Source of the DNA: Clusia tigrina
Taxonomy: Eukaryota; Arthropoda; Insecta; Diptera; Clusiidae
Length of the DNA: 64,000 nt
NCBI GenBank assembly: GCA_920105625.2
Contig: OV050032.1
Span: 114,994,542 to 115,058,541, forward strand
Direction: 5' to 3'
Part shown: positions 10,953-22,383 of the stretch, in pieces
How the letters are laid out: each line of letters starts with the position of its first letter
How positions within the stretch are numbered: the first letter of the stretch is position 1
Position numbers and translations under genes: made by a program
The notes under the pieces: model-generated
Told to the model about the DNA's origin: nothing
Seen by the model: only the letters and a program-made list of their open reading frames with translations
Database searches by the model: none

Positions 10953-13900
10953 CTCGAGTACTTTATTGTTACAAAATTTAAATATTTTATGACGCTCCAG
11001 TAAAAAGTTACAAGCATTTGTATGTTGCAAACTTTGATAGGTGTAGGACGTACCGTAAAGAAGTTAGGGCCAATTGAAGTTTTATCAGTGTTTGATTTGG
11101 GACTCTAGGGTAGCATAGTTTTGAGCGATAGCTTAAATTCACTAGAGGCTCGAGTACTTTATTGTTACAAAATTTCAAGGTTTTATGACGCTCCAGTAAA
11201 AAGTTACAAGCATTTGTATGTTGCAAACTTTGATAGGTGTAGGACGTACCGTAAAGAAGTTAGGGGCGTTTGAAGTTTTATCAGTGTTTGATTTGGGACT
11301 CTAGGGTAGCATAGCTTTAAGCGATGGCTTAAATTGACAAGAGGCTCGAGTACTTTATTGTTACAAAATTTCAAGGTTTTATGACGCTCCAGTAAAAAGA
11401 TACAAGCATTTGTATGTTGCAAACTTTGATAGGTGTAGGACGTACCGTAAAGAAGTTAGGGGCGTTTGAAGTTTTATCAGTGTTTGATTTGGGACTCTAG
11501 GGTAGCATAGCTTTGAGCGATGGCTTAAATTGACAAGAGGCTCGAGTACTTTATTGTTACAAATTTCAAGGTTTTATGACGCTCCAGTAAAAAGTTACAA
11601 ACATTTGAATGGTGCCAACTTTGATAGGTGTAGGACGTACCGTAAAGAAGCTAGGGGCGTTTGAAGTTTTATCAGTGTTTGATTTGGGACTCAAGGGTAG
11701 CATAGCTTTGACCGATAGCTTAAATTGACAAGAGGCTCGGGTACTTCATTGTTACAAAATTTCAAGGTTTTATGACTCCAGTAAAAAGATACAAGCATTT
11801 GTATGTTGCAAACTTTGATAGGTGTAGGACGTACCGTAAAGAAGTTAGGGGCGTTTGAAGTTTTATCAGTGTTTGATTTGGGACTCAATGGTAGCATAGT
11901 TTTGAGCGATAGCTTAAATTGACAAGAGACTCGTGCACTTTATTGTTACAAAATTTGAAGGTTTTATGACGCTCCAGTAAAAAGATGCAATAATTTGTAT
12001 GTTACAAACTTTGATAGGTGTAGGACGTACCGTATAGAAGTTAGGGCCATTTGAAGTTTTATCAGTGTTTGATTTGGGACTCTTGGGTAGCATAGCTTTG
12101 AGCGATAGCTTAAATTGACAAGAGGCTCGAGTACTTTATTGTTACAAAATTTCAAGGTTTTATGACGCTCCAGTAAAAAGTTACAAGCATTTGTATGTTG
12201 CAAATTTTGATAGGTGTAGGACGTACCGTGAAGAAGTTAGGGGCGTTTGAAGTTTTATCAGTGTTTGAGTTGGGACTCTAGGGTAGCATAGCTTTGAGCG
12301 ATAGCTTAAATTGACAAGAGGCTCGGGTACTTCATTGTTACAAAATTTCAAGGTTTTGTGACGCTCCAGTAAAAAGTTACAAGCATGTGTATGTTGCAAA
12401 CTTTGATAGGTGTAGGACGTACCGTATAGAAGTTAGGGGCGTTCGAAGTTTTATCAGTGTTTGATTTGGGACTCTAGGGTAGCATAGCTTTTAGCGATGG
12501 CTTAAATTGACAAGAGGCTCGAGTACTTTATTGTTACAAAATTTAAATATTTTATGACGCTCCAGTAAAAAGTTACAAGCATTTGTATGTTGCAAACTTT
12601 GATAGGTGTAGGACGTACCGTAAAGAAGTTAGGGCCAATTGAAGTTTTATCAGTGTTTGATTTGGGACTCTAGGGTAGCATAGTTTTGAGCGATAGCTTA
12701 AATTCACTAGAGGCTCGAGTACTTTATTGTTACAAAATTTCAAGGTTTTATGACGCTCCAGTAAAAAGTTACAAGCATTTGTATGTTGCAAACTTTGATA
12801 GGTGTAGGACGTACCGTAAAGAAGTTAGGGGCGTTTGAAGTTTTATCAGTGTTTGATTTGGGACTCTAGGGTAGCATAGCTTTGAGCGATGGCTTAAATT
12901 GACAAGAGGCTCGAGTACTTTATTGTTACAAAATTTCAAGGTTTTATGACGCTCCAGTAAAAAGATACAAGCATTTGTATGTTGCAAACTTTGATAGGTG
13001 TAGGACGTACCGTAAAGAAGTTAGGGGCGTTTGAAGTTTTATCAGTGTTTGATTTGGGACTCTAGGGTAGCATAGCTTTGAGCGATGGCTTAAATTGGCA
13101 AGAGGCTCGAGTACTTTATTGTTACAAATTTCAAGGTTTTATGACGCTCCAGTAAAAAGTTACAAACATTTGAATGGTGCCAACTTTGATAGGTGTAGGA
13201 CGTACCGTAAAGAAGCTAGGGGCGTTTGAAGTTTTATCAGTGTTTGATTTGGGACTCAAGGGTAGCATAGCTTTGACCGATAGCTTAAATTGACAAGAGG
13301 CTCGGGTACTTCATTGTTACAAAATTTCAAGGTTTTATGACTCCAGTAAAAAGTTACAAGCATTTGTATGTTGCATCCTTTGATAGGTGTAGGACGTACC
13401 GTAAAGAAGTTAGGGGCGTGTGAAGTTTTATCAGTGTTTGATTTGGGACTCAATGGTAGCATAGTTTTGAGCGATAGCTTAAATTGACAAGAGACTCGTG
13501 CACTTTATTGTTACAAAATTTGAAGGTTTTATGACGCTCCAGTAAAAAGATGCAATAATTTGTATGTTGCAAACTTTGATAGGTGTAGGACGTACCGTAT
13601 AGAAGTTACGGCCATTTGAAGTTTTATCAGTGTTTGATTTGGGACTCTTGGGTAGCATAGCTTTGAGCGATAGCTTAAATTGACAAGAGGCTCGAGTACT
13701 TTATTGTTACAAAATTTCAAGGTTTTATGACGCTCCAGTAAAAAGTTACAAGCATTTGTATGTTGCAAATTTTGATAGGTGTAGGACGTACCGTGAAGAA
13801 GTTAGGGGCGTTTGAAGTTTTATCAGTGTTTGAGTTGGGACTCTAGGGTAGCATAGCTTTGAGCGATAGCTTAAATTGACAAGAGGCTCGGGTACTTCAT

Positions 13901-14109
13901 TGTTACAAAATTTCAAGGTTTTGTGACGCTCCAGTAAAAAGTTACAAGCATGTGTATGTTGCAAACTTTGATAGGTGTAGGACGTACCGTATAGAAGTTA
14001 GGGGCGTTCGAAGTTTTATCAGTGTTTGATTTGGGACTCTAGGGTAGCATAGCTTTTAGCGATGGCTTAAATTGACAAGAGGCTCGAGTACTTTATTGTT
14101 ACAAAATTT
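10953..14109 (+). repeat. Two tandem copies of an 8-monomer HOR (1565 bp)
   Basis: Sequence from about 10,953 to 12,544 matches itself at an offset of 1565 bp, which is 8 x 196 minus 3. The missing bases are a 1-bp loss (acaaatttc, about 11,560 and 13,125) and a 2-bp loss (tatgactcc, about 11,771 and 13,336). Other markers in order are attcactagagg, gatacaagc, acaaacatttgaatggtgcc, gactcaatgg with gactcgtgcac, gatgcaataatttg, gagttgggactc and gcatgtgtatg. This 8-mer is the template for the following, longer variants. Confidence 0.9.
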
Positions 14110-14137
14110 CAAGGTTTTATGACGCTCCAGTAAAAAG

Positions 14138-15313
14138 TTACAAGCATTTGAATGTTGCCAACTTTGATAGGTGTAGGACGTACCGTATTGAAGTTAGGGG
14201 CGTTTGAAGTTTTATCAGTGTTTGATTTGGGACTCTAGGGAAGCATAGCTTTGAGCGATAGCTTAAATTGACAAGAGGCTCGAGTTCTTTATTGTTACAA
14301 AATTTAAATGTTTTATGACGCTCCAGTAAAAAGTTACAAGCATTTGTATGTTGCAAACTTTGATAGGTGTAGGACGTACCGTAAAGAAGTTAGGGCCAAT
14401 TGAAGTTTTATCAGTGTTTGATTTGGGACTCTAGGGTAGCATAGTTTTGAGCGATAGCTTAAATTCACTAGAGGCTCGAGTACTTTATTGTTACAAAATT
14501 TCAAGGTTTTATGACGCTCCAGTAAAAAGTTACAAGCATTTGTATGTTGCAAACTTTGAGAGGTGTAGGACGTACCGTAAAGAAGTTAGGGGCGTTTGAA
14601 GTTTTATCAGTTTTTGATTTGGGACTCTAGGGTAGCATAGCTTTGAGCGATGGCTTAAATTGACAAGAGGCTCGAGTACTTTATTGTTACAAAATTTCAA
14701 GGTTTTATGACGCTCCAGTAAAAAGTTACAAGCATTTGAATGTTGCCAACTTTGATAGGTGTAGGACGTACCGTAAAGAAGTTAGGGGCGTTTGAAGTTT
14801 TATCAGTGTTTGATTTGGGACTCTAGGGAAGCATAGCTTTGAGCGATAGCTTAAATTGACAAGAGGCTCGAGTACTTTATTGTTACAAAATTTAAATATT
14901 TTATGACGCTCCAGTAAAAAGTTACAAGCATTTGTATGTTGCAAACTTTGATAGGTGTAGGACGTACCGTAAAGAAGTTAGGGCCAATTGAAGTTTTATC
15001 AGTGTTTGATTTGGGACTCTAGGGTAGCATAGTTTTGAGCGATAGCTTAAATTCACTAGAGGCTCGAGTACTTTATTGTTACAAAATTTCAAGGTTTTAT
15101 GACGCTCCAGTAAAAAGTTACAAGCATTTGTATGTTGCAAACTTTGATAGGTGTAGGACGTACCGTAAAGAAGTTAGGGGCGTTTGAAGTTTTATCAGTG
15201 TTTGATTTGGGACTGTAGGGTAGCATAGCTTTGAGCGATGGCTTAAATTGACAAGAGGCTCGAGTACTTTATTGTTACAAAATTTCAAGGTTTTATGACG
15301 CTCCAGTAAAAAG
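14138..15313 (+). repeat. Two copies of a 3-monomer sub-unit (588 bp)
   Basis: Monomers of three kinds alternate: one with gaatgttgcc and gggaagcatag, one with gggccaattg and attcactagagg, and one of gatggctt type. The trio repeats at 588 bp. The first copies differ in a few places (accgtattgaag against accgtaaagaag, and gagttcttt against gagtacttt), so the two are not as fresh as the array at 16.5-18.2 kb. Confidence 0.8.
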
Positions 15314-16483
15314 ATACAAGCATTTGTATGTTGCAAACTTTGATAGGTGTAGGACGTACCGTAAAGAAGTTAGGGGCGTTTGAAGTTTTATCAGTGTTTG
15401 ATTTGGGACTCTAGGGTAGCATAGCTTTGAGCGATGGCTTAAATTGACAAGAGGCTCGAGTACTTTATTGTTACAAATTTCAAGGTTTTATGACGCTCCA
15501 GTAAAAAGTTACAAACATTTGAATGTTGCCAACTTTGATAGGTGTAGGACGTACCGTAAAGAAGCTAGGGGCGTTTGAAGTTTTATCAGTGTTTGATTTG
15601 GGACTCAAGGGTAGCATAGCTTTGACCGATAGCTTAAATTGACAAGAGGCTCGGGTACTTCATTGTTACAAAATTTCAAGGTTTTATGACTCCAGTAAAA
15701 AGTTACAAGCATTTGTATGTTGCAAACTTTGATAGGTGTAGGACGTACCGTAAAGAAGTTAGGGGCGTTTGAAGTTTTATCAGTGTTTGATTTGGGACTC
15801 AATGGTAGCATAGTTTTGAGCGATAGCTTAAATTGACAAGAGACTCGTGCACTTTATTGTTACAAAACTTGAAGGTTTTATGACGCTCCAGTAAAAAGAT
15901 GCAATAATTTGTATGTTGCCTTTGATAGGTGTAGGACGTACCGTATAGAAGTTAGGGCCATTTGAAGTTTTATCAGTGTTTGATTTGGGACTCTTGAATA
16001 GCATAGCTTTGAGCGATAGCTTAAATTGACAAGAGGCTCGAGTACTTTATTGTTACAAAATTTCAAGGTTTTATGACGCTCCAGTAAAAAGTTACAAGCA
16101 TTTGTATGTTGCAAATTTTGATAGGTGTAGGACGTACCGTGAAGAAGTTAGGGGCGTTTGAAGTTTTATCAGTGTTTGAGTTGGGACTCTAGGGTAGCAT
16201 AGCTTTGAGCGATAGCTTAAATTGACAAGAGGCTCGGGTACTTCATTGTTACAAAATTTCAAGGTTTTGTGACGCTCCAGTAAAAAGTTACAAGCATGTG
16301 TATGTTGCAAACTTTGATAGGTGTAGGACGTACCGTATAGAAGTTAGGGGCGTTCGAAGTTTTATCAGTGTTTGATTTGGGACTCTAGGGTAGCATAGCT
16401 TTTAGCGATGGCTTAAATTGACAAGAGGCTCGAGTACTTTATTGTTACAAAATTTAAAGGTTTTATGACGCTCCAGTAAAAAG

Positions 16484-18247
16484 TTACAAGCATTTGAATG
16501 TTGCCAACTTTGATAGGTGTAGGACGTACCGTATTGAAGTTAGGGGCGTTTGAAGTTTTATCAGTGTTTGATTTGGGACTCTAGGGAAGCATAGCTTTGA
16601 GCGATAGCTTAAATTGACAAGAGGCTCGAGTTCTTTATTGTTACAAAATTTAAATGTTTTATGACGCTCCAGTAAAAAGTTACAAGCATTTGTATGTTGC
16701 AAACTTTGATAGGTGTAGGACGTACCGTAAAGAAGTTAGGGCCAATTGAAGTTTTATCAGTGTTTGATTTGGGACTCTAGGGTAGCATAGTTTTGAGCGA
16801 TAGCTTAAATTCACTAGAGGCTCGAGTACTTTATTGTTACAAAATTTCAAGGTTTTATGACGCTCCAGTAAAAAGTTACAAGCATTTGTATGTTGCAAAC
16901 TTTGAGAGGTGTAGGACGTACCGTAAAGAAGTTAGGGGCGTTTGAAGTTTTATCAGTTTTTGATTTGGGACTCTAGGGTAGCATAGCTTTGAGCGATGGC
17001 TTAAATTGACAAGAGGCTCGAGTACTTTATTGTTACAAAATTTCAAGGTTTTATGACGCTCCAGTAAAAAGTTACAAGCATTTGAATGTTGCCAACTTTG
17101 ATAGGTGTAGGACGTACCGTAAAGAAGTTAGGGGCGTTTGAAGTTTTATCAGTGTTTGATTTGGGACTCTAGGGAAGCATAGCTTTGAGCGATAGCTTAA
17201 ATTGACAAGAGGCTCGAGTACTTTATTGTTACAAAATTTAAATATTTTATGACGCTCCAGTAAAAAGTTACAAGCATTTGTATGTTGCAAACTTTGATAG
17301 GTGTAGGACGTACCGTAAAGAAGTTAGGGCCAATTGAAGTTTTATCAGTGTTTGATTTGGGACTCTAGGGTAGCATAGTTTTGAGCGATAGCTTAAATTC
17401 ACTAGAGGCTCGAGTACTTTATTGTTACAAAATTTCAAGGTTTTATGACGCTCCAGTAAAAAGTTACAAGCATTTGTATGTTGCAAACTTTGAGAGGTGT
17501 AGGACGTACCGTAAAGAAGTTAGGGGCGTTTGAAGTTTTATCAGTTTTTGATTTGGGACTCTAGGGTAGCATAGCTTTGAGCGATGGCTTAAATTGACAA
17601 GAGGCTCGAGTACTTTATTGTTACAAAATTTCAAGGTTTTATGACGCTCCAGTAAAAAGTTACAAGCATTTGAATGTTGCCAACTTTGATAGGTGTAGGA
17701 CGTACCGTAAAGAAGTTAGGGGCGTTTGAAGTTTTATCAGTGTTTGATTTGGGACTCTAGGGAAGCATAGCTTTGAGCGATAGCTTAAATTGACAAGAGG
17801 CTCGAGTACTTTATTGTTACAAAATTTAAATATTTTATGACGCTCCAGTAAAAAGTTACAAGCATTTGTATGTTGCAAACTTTGATAGGTGTAGGACGTA
17901 CCGTAAAGAAGTTAGGGCCAATTGAAGTTTTATCAGTGTTTGATTTGGGACTCTAGGGTAGCATAGTTTTGAGCGATAGCTTAAATTCACTAGAGGCTCG
18001 AGTACTTTATTGTTACAAAATTTCAAGGTTTTATGACGCTCCAGTAAAAAGTTACAAGCATTTGTATGTTGCAAACTTTGATAGGTGTAGGACGTACCGT
18101 AAAGAAGTTAGGGGCGTTTGAAGTTTTATCAGTGTTTGATTTGGGACTGTAGGGTAGCATAGCTTTGAGCGATGGCTTAAATTGACAAGAGGCTCGAGTA
18201 CATTATTGTTACAAAATTTCAAGGTTTTATGACGCTCCAGTAAAAAG
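16484..18247 (+). repeat. Three copies of a 3-monomer sub-unit (588 bp)
   Basis: The same trio as at 14.1-15.3 kb, now in three consecutive copies (16,484, 17,072 and 17,660). The second and third appear identical over their first two monomers. The third differs in its last monomer (gataggtg against gagaggtg, and gactgtaggg). The simplest reading is local expansion by slipped or unequal exchange inside an 8-monomer HOR, which lengthens it to 15 monomers. Confidence 0.85.
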
Positions 18248-20022
18248 ATACAAGCATTTATATGTTGCAAACTTTGATAGGTGTAGGACGTACCGTAAAG
18301 AAGTTAGGGGCGTTTGAAGTTTTATCAGTGTTTGATTTGGGACTCTAGGGTAGCATAGCTTTGAGCGATGGCTTAAATTGACAAGAGGCTCGAGTACTTT
18401 ATTGTTACAAATTTCAAGGTTTTATGACGCTCCAGTAAAAAGTTACAAACATTTGAATGTTGCCAACTTTGATAGGTGTAGGACGTACCGTAAAGAAGCT
18501 AGGGGCGTTTGAAGTTTTATCAGTGTTTGATTTGGGACTCAAGGGTAGCATAGCTTTGACCGATAGCTTAAATTGACAAGAGGCTCGGGTACTTCATTGT
18601 TACAAAATTTCAAGGTTTTATGACTCCAGTAAAAAGTTACAAGCATTTGTATGTTGCAAACTTTGATAGGTGTAGGACGTACCGTAAAGAAGTTAGGGGC
18701 GTTTGAAGTTTTATCAGTGTTTGATTTGGGACTCAATGGTAGCATAGTTTTGAGCGATAGCTTAAATTGACAAGAGACTCGTGCACTTTATTGTTACAAA
18801 ATTTGAAGGTTTTATGACGCTCCAGTAAAAAGATGCAATAATTTGTATGTTGCAAACTTTGATAGGTGTAGGACGTACCGTATAGAAGTTAGGGCCATTT
18901 GAAGTTTTATCAGTGTTTGATTTGGGACTCTTGGGTAGCATAGCTTTGAGCGATAGCTTAAATTGACAAGAGGCTCGAGTACTTTATTGTTACAAAATTT
19001 CAAGGTTTTATGACGCTCCAGTAAAAAGTTACAAGCATTTGTATGTTGCAAATTTTGATAGGTGTAGGACGTACCGTGAAGAAGTTAGGGGCGTTTGAAG
19101 TTTTATCAGTGTTTGAGTTGGGACTCTAGGGTAGCATAGCTTTGAGCGATAGCTTAAATTGACAAGAGGCTCGGGTACTTCATTGTTACAAAATTTCAAG
19201 GTTTTGTGACGCTCCAGTAAAAAGTTACAAGCATGTGTATGTTGCAAACTTTGATAGGTGTAGGACGTACCGTATAGAAGTTAGGGGCGTTCGAAGTTTT
19301 ATCAGTGTTTGATTTGGGACTCTAGGGTAGCATAGCTTTTAGCGATGGCTTAAATTGACAAGAGGCTCGAGTACTTTATTGTTACAAAATTTCAAGGTTT
19401 TATGACGCTCCAGTAAAAAGTTACAACCATTTGAATGTTGCCAACTTTGATAGGTGTAGGACGTACCGTATTGAAGTTAGGGGCGTTTGAAGTTTTATCA
19501 GTGTTTGATTTGGGACTCTAGGGAAGCATAGCTTTGAGCGATAGCTTAAATTGACAAGAGGCTCGAGTTCTTTATTGTTACAAAATTTAAATGTTTTATG
19601 ACGCTCCAGTAAAAAGTTACAAGCATTTGTATGTTGCAAACTTTGATAGGTGTAGGACGTACCGTAAAGAAGTTAGGGCCAATTGAAGTTTTATCAGTGT
19701 TTGATTTGGGACTCTAGGGTAGCATAGTTTTGAGCGATAGCTTAAATTCACTAGAGGCTCGAGTACTTTATTGTTACAAAGTTTCAAGGTTTTATGACGC
19801 TCCAGTAAAAAGTTACAAGCATTTGTATGTTGCAAACTTTGAGAGGTGTAGGACGTACCGTAAAGAAGTTAGGGGCGTTTGAAGTTTTATCAGTTTTTGA
19901 TTTGGGACTCTAGGGTAGCATAGCTTTGAGCGATGGCTTAAATTGACAAGAGGCTCGAGTACTTTATTGTTACAAAATTTCAAGGTTTTATGACGCTCCA
20001 GTAAAAAGTTACAAGCATTTGA

Positions 20023-20160
20023 ATGTTGCCAACTTTGATAGGTGTAGGACGTACCGTAAAGAAGTTAGGGGCGTTTGAAGTTTTATCAGTGTTTGATTTG
20101 GGACTCAAGGGTAGCATAGCTTTGACCGATAGCTTAAATTCACTAGAGGCTCGAGTACTT
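20023..20160 (+). repeat. Chimeric monomer
   Basis: The left part carries gactcaaggg and gaccgatag, which elsewhere in this domain are followed by gacaagaggctcgggtacttcat. Here the right part is instead attcactagaggctcgag, the ending of a different monomer type. The switch lies between about 20,125 and 20,140. A second switch of this kind lies at 21,080-21,125 (gactcttggg joined to attcactagagg). Both fit crossover or gene conversion inside the monomer. The change removes stop codons, so a forward open frame of about 83 codons appears by accident. Confidence 0.75.
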
Positions 20161-21750
20161 TATTGTTACAAAATTTCAAGGTTTTATGACGCTCCAGTAA
20201 AAAGTTACAAGCATTTGTATGTTGCAAACTTTGATAGGTGTAGGACGTACCGTAAAGAAGTTAGGGGCGTTTGAAGTTTTATCAGTGTTTGATTTGGGAC
20301 TCTAGGGTAGCATAGCTTTGAGCGATGGCTTAAATTGACAAGAGGCTCGAGTACTTTATTGTTACAAAATTTCAAGGTTTTATGACGCTCCAGTAAAAAG
20401 ATACAAGCATTTGTATGTTGCAAACTTTGATAGGTGTAGGACGTACCGTAAAGAAGTTAGGGGCGTTTGAAGTTTTATCAGTGTTTGATTTGGGACTCTA
20501 GGGTAGCATAGCTTTGAGCGATGGCTTAAATTGACAAGAGGCTCGAGTACTTTATTGTTACAAATTTCAAGGTTTTATGACGCTCCAGTAAAAAGTTACA
20601 AACATTTGAATGTTGCCAACTTTGATAGGTGTAGGACGTTCCGTAAAGAAGCTAGGGGCGTTTGAAGTTTTATCAGTGTTTGATTTGGGACTCAAGGGTA
20701 GCATAGCTTTGACCGATAGCTTAAATTGACAAGAGGCTCGGGTACTTCATTGTTACAAAATTTCAAGGTTTTATGACTCCAGTAAAAAGTTACAAGCATT
20801 TGTATGTTGCAAACTTTGATAGGTGTAGGACGTACCGTAAAGAAGTTAGGGGCGTTTGAAGTTTTATCAGTGTTTGATTTGGGACTCAATGGTAGCATAG
20901 TTTTGAGCGATAGCTTAAATTGACAAGAGACTCGTGCACTTTATTGTTACAAAATTTGAAGGTTTTATGACGCTCCAGTAAAAAGATGCAATAATTTGTA
21001 TGTTGCAAACTTTGATAGGTGTAGGACGTACCGTATAGAAGTTAGGGCCATTTGAAGTTTTATCAGTGTTTGATTTGGGACTCTTGGGTAGCATAGTTTT
21101 GAGCGATAGCTTAAATTCACTAGAGGCTCGAGTACTTTGTTGTTACAAAATTTCAAGGTTTTATGACGCTCCAGTAAAAAGTTACAAGCATTTGTATGTT
21201 GCAAACTTTGATAGGTGTAGGACGTACCGTAAAGAAGTTAGGGGCGTTTGAAGTTTTATCAGTGTTTGATTTGGGACTCTAGGGTAGCATAGCTTTGAGC
21301 GATGGCTTAAATTGACAAGAGGCTCGAGTACTTTATTGTTACAAAATTTCAAGGTTTTATGACGCTCCAGTAAAAAGTTACAAACATTTGAATGTTGCCA
21401 ACTTTGATAGGTGTAGGACGTACCGTAAAGAAGCTAGGGGCGTTTGAAGTTTTATCAGTGTTTTATTTGGGACTCAAGGGTAGCATAGCTTTGACCGATA
21501 GCTTAAATTGACAAGAGGCTCGGGTACTTCATTGTTACAAAATTTCAAGGTTTTATGACTCCAGTAAAAAGTTACAAGCATTTGTATGTTGCAAACTTTG
21601 ATAGGTGTAGGACGTACCGTAAAGAAGTTAGGGGCGTTTGAAGTTTTATCAGTGTTTGATTTGGGACTCAATGGTAGCATAGTTTTGAGCGATAGCTTAA
21701 ATTGACAAGAGACTCGTGCACTTTATTGTTACAAAATTTGAAGGTTTTAT

Positions 21751-21799
21751 GACGCTCCAGTAAAAAGATGCAATAATTTGTATGTTGCAAACGTTTTGT
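21751..21799 (+). repeat. 49-bp monomer remnant at a deletion junction
   Basis: gacgctccag occurs at 21,751 and again at 21,800, only 49 bp apart instead of 196. The left side is the gatgcaataatttg monomer, broken after gttgcaaac. The right side resumes at gttttgtgacgctcc of the gcatgtgtatg monomer. In the parent HOR these points are two monomers apart, so about 343 bp are missing (392 minus 49). The bases at the join do not overlap between the two parents, so this looks like an end-joining type deletion rather than in-register unequal crossover. Confidence 0.85.
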
Positions 21800-22383
21800 G
21801 ACGCTCCAGTAAAAAGTTACAAGCATGTGTATGTTGCAAACTTTGATAGGTGTAGGACGTACCGTATAGAAGTTAGGGGCGTTCGAAGTTTTATCAGTGT
21901 TTGATTTGGGACTCTAGGGTAGCATAGCTTTTAGCGATGGCTTAAATTGACAAGAGGCTCGAGTACTTTATTGTTACAAAATTTCAAGGTTTTATGACGC
22001 TCCAGTAAAAAGTTACAAGCATTTGAATGTTGCCAACTTTGATAGGTGTAGGACGTACCGTATTGAAGTTAGGGGCGTTTGAAGTTTTATCAGTGTTTGA
22101 TTTGGAACTCTAGGGAAGCATAGCTTTGAGCGATAGCTTAAATTGACAAGAGGCTCGAGTTCTTTATTGTTACAAAATTTAAATGTTTTATGACGCTCCA
22201 GTAAAAAGTTACAAGCATTTGTATGTTGCAAACTTTGATAGGTGTAGGACGCACCGTAAAGAAGTTAGGGCCAATTGAAGTTTTATCAGTGTTTGATATG
22301 GGACTCTAGGGTAGCATAGTTTTGAGCGATAGCTTAAATTCACTAGAGGCTCGTGTACTTTATTGTTACAAAATTTCAAGGTT

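Larger units (their letters stand above)
13341..21560 (+). repeat. Expanded versions of the 8-monomer HOR (12, 15, 11 and 4 monomers)
   Basis: The 2-bp deletion marker tatgactcc occurs at about 13,336, 15,685, 18,620, 20,773 and 21,555. Successive spacings are 2349, 2934, 2153 and 782 bp, or 12, 15, 11 and 4 monomers after allowing for small deletions. The extra monomers are mostly insertions of a 3-monomer sub-unit (588 bp). The markers gatgcaataatttg and gcatgtgtatg keep their relative order. At about 15,920 a 3-bp deletion (gttgcctttg) makes one monomer 193 bp. The varying length shows repeated unequal exchange on one template. Confidence 0.85.

Noticed and set aside
20023..20274. Forward-strand open frames at 20.0, 21.1 and 63.4 kb
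   Set aside because: They appear only where chimeric or deleted monomers happen to lose a stop codon. Nothing else distinguishes these sites.
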